Virus record (IMG/VR): IMGVR_UViG_3300027708_000298
Coordinates: 1-23,914 of that record
Reading direction: 5' to 3' (one strand)
From: a virus
DNA: 23,914 nucleotides
The notes under the pieces are model-generated. The model was not told the origin of the DNA, did not search any database, and worked only from the letters and a program-made list of their open reading frames with translations. Positions 5,275 through 12,492 of the stretch are shown piece after piece; within the stretch, counting starts at the first letter, position 1, and the number at the start of each line of letters is the position of its first letter. Made by a program: the position numbers and the translations under genes.

Positions 5275-5401
5275 GGCCAACATTAAGGCAGAAATTGAAG
5301 CTGGCAAGCCACCAAAACAAGCGGTGGCTATCGGCTATTCAGTACAGCGCCAAGCCATGAAAGATGCGGGAAAAAAAGCCCCATCAAAAAAGAAAAAGTA
5401 A
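5237..5401 (+). CDS. Short basic phage protein
   Basis: A 54-residue protein (MPLIASMTPKALKANIKAEI, a KQAVAIGYSVQR helix and a Lys-rich tail). The motif of a short helix, GKPPKQAVAIG and a poly-Lys end is frequent in small phage proteins. ATG 5237 has AAGGAGA at 5224-5230; the upstream TTG/ATG alternatives would extend further into the preceding frame. Function unknown. Confidence 0.65.
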   Translation: MPLIASMTPKALKANIKAEIEAGKPPKQAVAIGYSVQRQAMKDAGKKAPSKKKK

Positions 5402-5431
5402 TTTAGTCACAAAGACTTACAGGTTAAATCA

Positions 5432-5695
5432 ATGGCTGCACCACAAGGAAACCAGAACGCCGCAAAGGGCAGACTGTTCTACGACAAGTTGCGCCTAGTT
5501 TTGACCACTGAGCCGCACCGACTTAGGGGGATTGCCGAACAGTTGGTAAGCCAAGCCGAAGCGGGTGAGCCTTGGGCGATTAAAGAGATCATTGATAGGA
5601 TGGACGGCAAGGCGATACAGGCAACGACCATTGAAAACGCTGATGGAACGCCTCTGCTGGGTGGAATTCAAGTCACATTTATCAAGCCCGAATGA
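5432..5695 (+). CDS. Probable small terminase subunit
   Basis: An 87-residue protein opening with MAAPQGNQNAAKGR, followed by a helical core (RLVLTTEPHRLRGIAEQLV and PWAIKEIIDRMDGKA). This is typical of short proteins placed directly before large terminase genes. It would bind the packaging-start DNA. It is shorter than P22 gp3, and the identification rests mainly on position. The stop overlaps the large-subunit start (ATGA). Confidence 0.65.
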   Translation: MAAPQGNQNAAKGRLFYDKLRLVLTTEPHRLRGIAEQLVSQAEAGEPWAIKEIIDRMDGKAIQATTIENADGTPLLGGIQVTFIKPE

Positions 5696-6963
5696 GTGAT
5701 GTATCAGAAGCCATTGCAAGGGCAGAGTTCCCTGTAAAGCTGCAAGGCTTGTTTCAAAAGTCTCGCTACAAGGTTCTATATGGTGGGCGGGGTGGGGCAA
5801 AGTCTTGGGGCATAGCTAGGGCATTGTTAATCCTTGGCGCTAAAAGCCCATTGCGTATTCTGTGCGCCCGTGAGTTTATGACCTCCATGCGGGATTCTGT
5901 ACATAAACTGTTGTGCGACCAGATTGAAAGCTTGGGCTTGTTGGGTTTCTACGAAATTACCCAAGCTAGTATTAGAGGCAAAAATGGTACTGAGTTTGCT
6001 TTTGCTGGCCTAAAAAGCAATATTGCCAATATTCAATCCTATGAGGGTGTGGACATTTGTTGGGTGGAAGAAGCTCAAACAGTGAGCCGCTTATCTTGGA
6101 ATGTGCTGATTCCTACCATTCGTGCCGAGGGCAGTGAGATATGGATTTCGTTTAACCCCAAGTTGGAAACAGACGAAACTTACCAGCGGTTTGTGGCAAA
6201 CCCCCCAAAGGACTGCATCACCATGAGGGTGAATTGGTCAGATAACCCTTGGTTTCCCGAGACTTTGCGCCTAGAAAAAGACTCGCTAAAGCAAAGGGAC
6301 GAAGAAGCCTACAACCAAGTCTGGGAGGGTCTATGCCGCCAAACTGTGGATGGGGCAATCTTTGCCAAGGAAATGCAACAGGCTGAGAAGGATGGGCGCA
6401 TCACCAAAGTGCCTTATGACGCAACCAAACCCGTCCATGCGGTGTTTGACTTGGGCTGGTCAGATAGCACCGCCATCTGGTTTTTGCAGTTTGTCGGCAT
6501 GGAAACACGCCTGATTCGCTACATTGAAGATAGCCAGAAAACCATCAGCTATTACTTAGCGACCATGCAAACCTATGGTTATGTCTACGATACCATTTGG
6601 TTGCCTCATGACGCTGAAAACAAGACCTTGGCGGCGGCTGGACGGTCAATTGATGACATTGTGCGGGCGGCAGGGTACAAGACCACTATTTTGCCTAGAG
6701 TGCCGATTCTGGACTCCATCAACGCCGCCAGGACAATATTTCCGAACTGTTACTTTGACCGCGAACACACCGCCGATGGGCTAACTTGCCTCAGACATTA
6801 CAGGTACGAGGTTGACCCAGACACGGGGCAATTTAGCAGAAACCCGCTACATGACCATTATTCGCATGGGGCAGACGCATTCCGCTACATTGCCCTCATG
6901 ATCAAAGAACCACCCAAACGCAAAAAACAAATGGTTGCTACGGCGGGAAGTTGGATGGGTTAG
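5692..6963 (+). CDS. terL: Terminase large subunit
   Basis: A 423-residue packaging motor of the PBSX/Terminase_3 type. The ATPase has Walker A GGRGGAKS at residues 31-38, Walker B with catalytic Glu in VDICWVEEAQ (120-129) and the coupling motif SFNP at 153-156. The C-terminal RNase H-like nuclease shows Asp253 (FDLGWSD), Asp307 (PHDAE) and Asp395 (HGADAFRY). All key residues are present and the length is normal, so it should be active in cutting concatemers and pumping DNA into the prohead. A homing endonuclease gene starts at the base after its stop. Confidence 0.95.
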   Translation: MSDVSEAIARAEFPVKLQGLFQKSRYKVLYGGRGGAKSWGIARALLILGAKSPLRILCAREFMTSMRDSVHKLLCDQIESLGLLGFYEITQASIRGKNGTEFAFAGLKSNIANIQSYEGVDICWVEEAQTVSRLSWNVLIPTIRAEGSEIWISFNPKLETDETYQRFVANPPKDCITMRVNWSDNPWFPETLRLEKDSLKQRDEEAYNQVWEGLCRQTVDGAIFAKEMQQAEKDGRITKVPYDATKPVHAVFDLGWSDSTAIWFLQFVGMETRLIRYIEDSQKTISYYLATMQTYGYVYDTIWLPHDAENKTLAAAGRSIDDIVRAAGYKTTILPRVPILDSINAARTIFPNCYFDREHTADGLTCLRHYRYEVDPDTGQFSRNPLHDHYSHGADAFRYIALMIKEPPKRKKQMVATAGSWMG

Positions 6964-7287
6964 ATGGAACGTAACGACATTACCCCAAGCGTTTTACAAT
7001 CAGAATTTGATTACTCTGATGGCAATTTGATATGGAAAAAATCAAAAGGTCGAGCTAAAAAAGGCAACATTGCGGGTCGTAAGGTCAAAGATGGTTATCT
7101 GCAAACGTGCGTTAACAAGGTCAGATTGCTCAATCACCAAATTGTTTTTATGATGTTTCATGGATATATTCCCAAGGAAATCGATCACATAAACCGCAAT
7201 GTAAGCGACAATAGAATCGAAAACTTACAAGAAACAACCCGATCTGCAAATTTACGCAATCGAAAAACATGGACATGGGGTAAATAA
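6964..7287 (+). CDS. Free-standing HNH homing endonuclease
   Basis: A 107-residue HNH protein. His58 (NHQIVF), Asp74-His75 with Asn77 (IDHIN) and Asn83/Asn87 (NRIENL) make up the HNH_3 motif. The tail SANLRNRK is typical of phage homing enzymes. It sits exactly between TerL and portal genes, starting 1 nt after the TerL stop and ending 1 nt before the portal start, so both neighbours are intact and it is not within an intron. It is AT-richer than its neighbours (19 G/C in 60 at 7141-7200; 28 in 60 at 7441-7500), a sign of insertion. Confidence 0.9.
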   Translation: MERNDITPSVLQSEFDYSDGNLIWKKSKGRAKKGNIAGRKVKDGYLQTCVNKVRLLNHQIVFMMFHGYIPKEIDHINRNVSDNRIENLQETTRSANLRNRKTWTWGK

Positions 7288-7288
7288 C

Positions 7289-9415
7289 ATGGCTTACCAA
7301 GACGAAGATAACGCAAAAGACAAGATTTCAGAGGCGATTAAGTTCTGGCGCTTGGTCAATGATTCGGACTCCACAAACCGAGCCGAGGCGCTAAACGACA
7401 TTAAGTTTGCCGCTGGTGACCAATGGCCCGTTGAGATTCAGAACTCGCGAAATCTGGAAAGCCGCCCTTGTCTGACCATCAACAAAATTGATGCGTACAT
7501 CCGACAGGTGACCAACCAGCAACGCCAACAGCGCCCCCGCATTAAAGTTCACCCCGTCAATAACCTTGCCGATTACAAAATCGCCCAGGTTATTGAGGGC
7601 ATTACCCGTCATATTGAGGTTAATTCAAGCGCCGACAGCGCCTATGACACCGCATTTGACTATGCCGTGCGGATGGGTTGGGGCTATTGGCGCATAAATT
7701 ACAAATATGTAAGGGAAGATTCATTTGATCAAGAAATCTACATTGATGCGATTGACAACCCTTTTACTGTTTATTTCGACCCCAACAGCAATAGGCCAGA
7801 TGGTTCGGATGCTGAACGCTGTTTGATCACCACCGTCTTAGACAAGAAGATATTTCGGGAAATGTACCCAGGTGCTGATGATGGCGCTAACTTTCAGCAA
7901 AGAAGCACGGGCGATGACACCGCCGCCTGGGTGACCAAAGAGGACATCCGCATTGCTGAGTATTTTTGGATTGAGCGTGAACGCGCCAAGCTGTATTTGC
8001 TGAGTGATGGCACTTCTTCATTTGGGGACAGCGCTGGATTCTTTGCGCGAGTTGAGGCCGCAGGGTTGACTGTGGTTGACGAGCGCGAATCCTTCCGCAG
8101 GGCCGTTAAATGGGCCAAGATGACCGCATTGGAAGTGCTTGAGGAAAAGACCTGGGCGGGTAAATATATCCCCGTTGTGCCTGTTTATGGCGCACAGGTC
8201 ATAGTGGATGACAAGCGCAAAAAATACGGTCTGGTGCGGTTTGCCAAAGACCCCCAGCGGATGTATAACTTCTGGCGCACCAGCATGACCGAGAGCATTG
8301 CCCTTGCACCTAAAGCCAAATGGGTGATGGCAGAAGGTCAAGACGAAGGACATGAAAACGAATGGGCAATGGCAAACATCAAGTCAATGCCTGTGCTGAG
8401 ATATAAGCAAAAAGACATTGAAGGCGTACCAGCGCCAGCACCCCAGAGACTGCAACCCGAGCCGCCACCATCAGGCATTATGGAAGCTGCGGGGGCAATC
8501 TCTGCCGATTTGCAGATGGTTTTGGGTGTTCTTGACCCCAACCAATTGCCAAGCGGAAATATCTCAGGCAAAGCATTAGCGGGGCAGCAGAATCAGGTTG
8601 ATCTGTCTAACTTCCACTTTTACGACAATTTGACCCGTTCAATTGCTCAAACTGGGCGCATTATTCTTGATCTAATTCCCAAGATTTACGACACCCAGCG
8701 GGTGATGCGGATTATTGGTTCGGATGGTCAGCCCGATATGACCACGATCAACGAAGCCAACGAGATTGGAGAGGTTTTAAACGATGTGACCGTGGGTGAA
8801 TACGATGTGGTAATGGATACTGGCCCAGGATTCCAGACTAAGCGCCAGCAAGCGGTTGAATCCATGATGCCATTACTCACAGGCAACGCTGAATTGTTCA
8901 ATATCGCAGGGGATTTGGTATTCAGAAACATGGATTTTCCTGGCGCAGATGTAATTGCTGACCGCCTTGCCGCAATGAACCCGATGGCAAATATTGATCA
9001 AAAATCCGACATACCGCCCGAGGCCCAGATGCGTTTGGCACAGTCTGAGCAAATGATTCAGCAGTTGCAACAACAACTGCAAGCGGCTGGGTTGGAGATC
9101 AACAACAGGGCGCAAGTGGCCCAGATCAAAGAGGAAGGCGCAACCAAGCGCAAGCTGATGGATGTGACCGCACGGGCGCACAACACCGAAACAATGGCAG
9201 AGGTTCGGGTTAATGACCAGAATACCCGCAGCATCACCAGCCAGAATAAGACCGAAATTGATGCCCTGGTCAAAATCCTGTTGGCAAGAATGTCACCCAA
9301 TCAATTGATGGGCGAGATTGAGCGATTGAACGCCGAACAGGGCCAATATGCTCAATTTGCCGCCCAGGATATTAGCCAAGGTGCTAGTCCCTTTATTCAA
9401 GGAATGCCACAGTAA
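7289..9415 (+). CDS. Portal protein, P22 type
   Basis: A 708-residue portal, close to the 725 of P22 gp1. The N-terminal third carries typical segments: KFAAGDQWP, a NKIDAYIRQVTNQQRQQRP stretch and GWGYWRI, followed by an IDAIDNPFTVYFDP strand region. The last 130 residues are Gln-rich and helical, fitting the barrel or coiled-coil end of P22-like portals. It forms the dodecameric ring through which DNA enters and leaves the head. It is the gene after TerL apart from the inserted HNH gene. Confidence 0.92.
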   Translation: MAYQDEDNAKDKISEAIKFWRLVNDSDSTNRAEALNDIKFAAGDQWPVEIQNSRNLESRPCLTINKIDAYIRQVTNQQRQQRPRIKVHPVNNLADYKIAQVIEGITRHIEVNSSADSAYDTAFDYAVRMGWGYWRINYKYVREDSFDQEIYIDAIDNPFTVYFDPNSNRPDGSDAERCLITTVLDKKIFREMYPGADDGANFQQRSTGDDTAAWVTKEDIRIAEYFWIERERAKLYLLSDGTSSFGDSAGFFARVEAAGLTVVDERESFRRAVKWAKMTALEVLEEKTWAGKYIPVVPVYGAQVIVDDKRKKYGLVRFAKDPQRMYNFWRTSMTESIALAPKAKWVMAEGQDEGHENEWAMANIKSMPVLRYKQKDIEGVPAPAPQRLQPEPPPSGIMEAAGAISADLQMVLGVLDPNQLPSGNISGKALAGQQNQVDLSNFHFYDNLTRSIAQTGRIILDLIPKIYDTQRVMRIIGSDGQPDMTTINEANEIGEVLNDVTVGEYDVVMDTGPGFQTKRQQAVESMMPLLTGNAELFNIAGDLVFRNMDFPGADVIADRLAAMNPMANIDQKSDIPPEAQMRLAQSEQMIQQLQQQLQAAGLEINNRAQVAQIKEEGATKRKLMDVTARAHNTETMAEVRVNDQNTRSITSQNKTEIDALVKILLARMSPNQLMGEIERLNAEQGQYAQFAAQDISQGASPFIQGMPQ

Positions 9416-9443
9416 TTGACATTGACATGATTTCGGGTAATAT
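9416..9443 (+). promoter_or_regulatory. Sigma-70-type promoter before the capsid genes
   Basis: A perfect -35 TTGACA at 9416-9421 and a -10 TAATAT at 9438-9443 are separated by 16 bp. A second TTGACA follows at 9422-9427 but is too close to that -10 box. Transcription would start near 9450, in the 79-nt gap between portal and scaffold. This would give scaffold and coat their own supply of mRNA. Confidence 0.7.
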
Positions 9444-9454
9444 CGCCCCAAACC

Positions 9455-9478
9455 TTACCAGTTGGGTCAACTGGGTAA
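9455..9478 (+). promoter_or_regulatory. 5' leader hairpin before the scaffold gene
   Basis: TTACC-AGTTG at 9455-9464 pairs with CAACTGGGTAA at 9468-9478, giving a ten-pair stem with one bulged G and a 3-nt loop. It would lie at the very 5' end of RNA made from the promoter at 9416-9443. A 5' hairpin of this kind can protect mRNA. There is no U tract, so it is not a terminator. Confidence 0.5.
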
Positions 9479-9494
9479 ATCCTTGGAGTAATCC

Positions 9495-10409
9495 ATGTCC
9501 GAAGTGCAAGAAGCACCAAAAGTTGCCGCTAGTGTGGTGACAAGTGAAAATTTAGCTGAGTTCAACGCCAAGAAGATGGGTTTAGCTGACAAAGCGCCTG
9601 TTGAGGCTGTGGTTGAGAAAACTCCCGCAGAGCCGACAGAAACGCAAAGCCAGAGTGAGCCACTTGGGGAAGATGAAGCGACAGCGACAGAGGAAAGAAA
9701 ACGCAATCCAAAGCTGGAATTGAGGTTTGAAAAGATAACCAAACAACGCGAAGAAGCGAGGCAAGAAGCCAAGCGGGAACGGGAAGCACGGGAATCTTTG
9801 GAAGCTAAGGTCAGGGAATTAGAAGGTCGGGCCAAGCCGCAAGCAGAAACCCAACCAACTGGTGAACCCAAGCCAGAGAATTTCTCCGATATGTATGAAT
9901 ACGCCAAGGCGTTGACAGATTATCGGGTTGAACAAAGGTTAGGCGAGGAAAAGCAGAAGGACGCACAGGCTAAACAGCAAGCCGAACGGGAAAAGGTCAT
10001 TAGTGCCTGGACTGATCGGGTTAAAGCTGCCAAGTCTGAGATGCCTGATTTTGACGATATGGTTGGGTCTGCTGACGTTGTTGTGAGCAACGAAGTGCGG
10101 GACGCAATCTTTGAATCAGATGTAGGGCCACGAATTCTGTATCACCTTGCCGAGAATCCCGAGTTTGCAGAGAAACTCTCAGGCATGACGGTGGCATCGG
10201 CTTTGAGAAGCATTGGAAAGCTAGAGGCCCAGTATGAAAAGACTGAGCCAACATCTAAGACTGTCGTTGGGAAAAGTAAAGCGCCAGCGCCGATTAACCC
10301 AATCAGATCGGCGGCAAACGGCAGAGATGTGCCCCTTACCAGCGATGGTAAATTTGAAGGTACGTTTCAAGCCTACAAAGCCGCACGACTTGCTGGGCGA
10401 ATCCGCTGA
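9495..10409 (+). CDS. Scaffolding protein, P22 gp8-like
   Basis: A 304-residue, highly charged helical protein, almost the length of P22 gp8 (303). A long Glu/Arg/Lys coiled coil covers roughly residues 65-115, a second helical region lies near 130-180, and the C-terminus is a short basic segment (YKAARLAGRIR) like the coat-binding end of P22 scaffold. It directs coat assembly and leaves before maturation. It lies between portal and coat, the normal place. Confidence 0.85.
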   Translation: MSEVQEAPKVAASVVTSENLAEFNAKKMGLADKAPVEAVVEKTPAEPTETQSQSEPLGEDEATATEERKRNPKLELRFEKITKQREEARQEAKREREARESLEAKVRELEGRAKPQAETQPTGEPKPENFSDMYEYAKALTDYRVEQRLGEEKQKDAQAKQQAEREKVISAWTDRVKAAKSEMPDFDDMVGSADVVVSNEVRDAIFESDVGPRILYHLAENPEFAEKLSGMTVASALRSIGKLEAQYEKTEPTSKTVVGKSKAPAPINPIRSAANGRDVPLTSDGKFEGTFQAYKAARLAGRIR

Positions 10410-10440
10410 CAATCAATCATTCTTTTGAAAGTAATGCAAA

Positions 10441-11688
10441 ATGAGTAATAATCTTTTGACTATTTCAATGATCACCAATGAAGCATTGATGGTTTTGGAA
10501 AACGAGTTGACCTTCTCCAGCGAGGTTGACCGCAATTATGACGATCAATTTGCCGTCAGTGGTGCAAAAATTGGTAACACTCTGAATGTCCGCAGACCTG
10601 GAAGGTTCCTAGGGACGACAGGGCCGGCATTGAACGTTGAAGACTTCAATGAAACCAGCGTACCTGTAACCTTAAGTACTCAGTTTCACGTCGACACCCA
10701 GTTTACGACAGTTGATTTAGCACTTTCGTTGGACGCATTTTCAGATCGAGTGTTGAAACCCGCTGTGGCAGCTATTGCCAACAAGGTGGACTTTGACGGT
10801 CTGACGATGGCAAAAAACAGCACCGCCAACATTGTTGGCACGGCTGGCACTCCCCCAACCTCCTTGCTCACCTACTTGACGGCTGGTGCGTATTTGGACG
10901 CTGAAGGTGCGCCCCGTGATGGTCGCCGTTCATGTATCGTTGAGCCTTTCACGGGCGCAACTATTGTGGACAGCCTTAAAGGTTTGTTTGTTCCCTCAGA
11001 CATCATTTCTGCACAGTACGAAAAAGGCATGATGGGAAAAGACAGCGCGGGGCTTCGATGGAAAATGGACCAAAACGTGGTTAATCAAACGTTTGGGTCT
11101 TATTCCACTGCGACTCTGGCTTGCGATACCGCAACGGGAACTGGCTTTTTGTCAACTGGTTGGGCACAAACCTCTACCATTGCACTGACTGCCGCCACCG
11201 CTACCGCTGGTCTGCAAGTTGGTGACGTTATCCAGATCGCAAACATTTACGCTGTCAACCCCCAAAACCGTAGCGCATACGGTTCTGGCAAGCTGCGTAA
11301 CTTTGTTGTGACCGCTGCCGCCACTGTCGCCACCTCTGGCACTACCTCTGTGACCGTCAGCCCCGCTGTCATCACTGGCGGTCAGTTCCAAAACGTGAGC
11401 GTTACCAGCACTAGTTCTACCGCTGTTGTGACCCCGTTCAACAAAACAGGTACTGTGTCTCCGCAAAACATCGTAATGCACAAAAACGCATTCACCTTGG
11501 CTACGGCTGACTTGGAACTGCCTGATGGCGTTGTGTTCGCTGGTCGTGCTAGTGACAAAGAACTAGGTCTTTCCCTCCGTGTAATTCGCCAGTACACAAT
11601 TAACAACGATTCGATTCCGACTCGCGTTGATGTGCTGTACGGCTGGGCGCCTCTCTACCCTGAGTTGGCTTGCCGCGTTGCAGCTTAA
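10441..11688 (+). CDS. Major capsid protein, P22 coat family
   Basis: A 415-residue coat protein (P22 gp5 is 430). The N-terminus (MITNEALMVLENEL, then NVRRPGRF and a VTLSTQFHVDTQFT strand) follows the P22 coat pattern, with an HK97-type fold expected. A Thr/Ser/Ala-rich middle (about residues 225-345) corresponds to the telokin-like insertion region and domains around it. It builds the icosahedral shell. The ribosome site is weak for so abundant a product, and translation may depend on the high mRNA level from the upstream promoter. Confidence 0.9.
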   Translation: MSNNLLTISMITNEALMVLENELTFSSEVDRNYDDQFAVSGAKIGNTLNVRRPGRFLGTTGPALNVEDFNETSVPVTLSTQFHVDTQFTTVDLALSLDAFSDRVLKPAVAAIANKVDFDGLTMAKNSTANIVGTAGTPPTSLLTYLTAGAYLDAEGAPRDGRRSCIVEPFTGATIVDSLKGLFVPSDIISAQYEKGMMGKDSAGLRWKMDQNVVNQTFGSYSTATLACDTATGTGFLSTGWAQTSTIALTAATATAGLQVGDVIQIANIYAVNPQNRSAYGSGKLRNFVVTAAATVATSGTTSVTVSPAVITGGQFQNVSVTSTSSTAVVTPFNKTGTVSPQNIVMHKNAFTLATADLELPDGVVFAGRASDKELGLSLRVIRQYTINNDSIPTRVDVLYGWAPLYPELACRVAA

Positions 11689-11711
11689 CCATTAACTTTT
11701 GGAGATAAATC

Positions 11712-12134
11712 ATGGCAAATCCAGGCGCAGCTACCACTGTCACCAACCATCCCAGTAATTTGGCAACCAATCAGGCTTTGCGCTTGATTGCCTCTGCTCA
11801 ATCGGTTGACCTCAACACCGTTGGCGACACCATCGCACCAATCTTGGTTTCTGGTCGAGTTAGCGTTCAAAGCATCATCGTGACCAACGCATCGGTCAGC
11901 TTGACCACGGCACAACTTGCCGTGTACACAGGCGCTGGCGCTACGGGCACAACCGTTAAATCGGCTTATGCTCTGTCGGGTAACACCGCCGCATCAACTG
12001 TTGTCGTGACCGCAGCAACTTCAACCGCTGCAATCACTTCAACGCCGTTGTATCTGCGTTGTTCTACCGCCCAAGGCGCTGCCGCAACCGCTGACATTTT
12101 TGTCTACGGCTACGACCTGACCTTCTTGCCTTAA
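11712..12134 (+). CDS. Small beta-rich structural protein
   Basis: A 140-residue Ala/Thr/Val-rich protein with a single Cys and alternating strands, preceded by a GGAGA ribosome site. Its position right after the coat gene and before a terminator suggests a head decoration or head-completion protein. It shares composition, not clear sequence, with the product at 4661-5101. I recognise no named family. Confidence 0.65.
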   Translation: MANPGAATTVTNHPSNLATNQALRLIASAQSVDLNTVGDTIAPILVSGRVSVQSIIVTNASVSLTTAQLAVYTGAGATGTTVKSAYALSGNTAASTVVVTAATSTAAITSTPLYLRCSTAQGAAATADIFVYGYDLTFLP

Positions 12135-12157
12135 AACGGCATGAACTAAGTGAAAGG

Positions 12158-12183
12158 GCCGCCCTCAAAAGGGGTGGCTTTTT
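12158..12183 (+). terminator. Rho-independent terminator after the capsid genes
   Basis: GCCGCCC at 12158-12164 pairs with GGGTGGC at 12172-12178 (one G-U pair) around a short A-rich loop, followed by TTTTT at 12179-12183 and more T soon after. It closes the transcript that begins at 9416-9443. Confidence 0.85.
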
Positions 12184-12196
12184 CTCTTTTGAAGCA

Positions 12197-12202
12197 TATA
12201 AT
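12197..12202 (+). promoter_or_regulatory. Candidate -10 element before the fibre genes
   Basis: A perfect TATAAT lies just downstream of the terminator and 24 nt before the next start codon. No good -35 box stands 15-18 bp upstream; the spot is occupied by the terminator stem. It may be a weak or phage-factor-dependent promoter restarting transcription, or chance in an AT-rich gap. Confidence 0.4.
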
Positions 12203-12225
12203 TTGATGAACAGAAAGGCCAAACC

Positions 12226-12489
12226 ATGTCTAATTTTGCACAGATTTCTGCAACCACAACGGTCAAAAACCAAGCTGGGAAAGTGAAAGGCATTTTTGTT
12301 AGCGCCGCATCATCCACCCCCACACTTACAATTTACGACACCCAGACAACCAGCACCACTTACAAAGTAATTGATACGTTCACGCCTGTGAGCGCCACAA
12401 ATTACAATTTTTATGATGGCATCAACACCGAGGATGGGATTTATGTCGTGATTAGCGGTACTGTGAGTTGCACCGTCTATTACGAGTAA
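12226..12489 (+). CDS. Small beta-rich tail-region protein
   Basis: An 87-residue protein made of short strands (VKGIFVSAAS, TLTIYDTQTT, a DTFTPVSATNYNF segment and a closing VVISGTVSCTVYYE). Such proteins occur next to head or fibre genes and may be attachment or decoration subunits. Function is inferred from position only. It is 3 nt upstream of the large fibre gene. Confidence 0.6.
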   Translation: MSNFAQISATTTVKNQAGKVKGIFVSAASSTPTLTIYDTQTTSTTYKVIDTFTPVSATNYNFYDGINTEDGIYVVISGTVSCTVYYE

Positions 12490-12492
12490 AAC

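Noticed and set aside
6964-7287. An intron or intein interrupting terL or the portal gene
   Set aside because: Both neighbours are complete with all key motifs and have their own start and stop codons, so the HNH gene is a separate intergenic gene.
9061-9080. Inverted repeat GCAGTTG / CAACTGC inside the portal gene
   Set aside because: It falls in a Gln/Leu-rich coding stretch where CAG, TTG and CAA codons produce such symmetry by chance; nothing nearby suggests regulation.
9467-9907. A 146-residue minus-strand ORF opposite the scaffold gene
   Set aside because: It mirrors the charged coiled-coil coding of the scaffold gene; a Ser/Ala-rich product of this sort is the usual antisense shadow.
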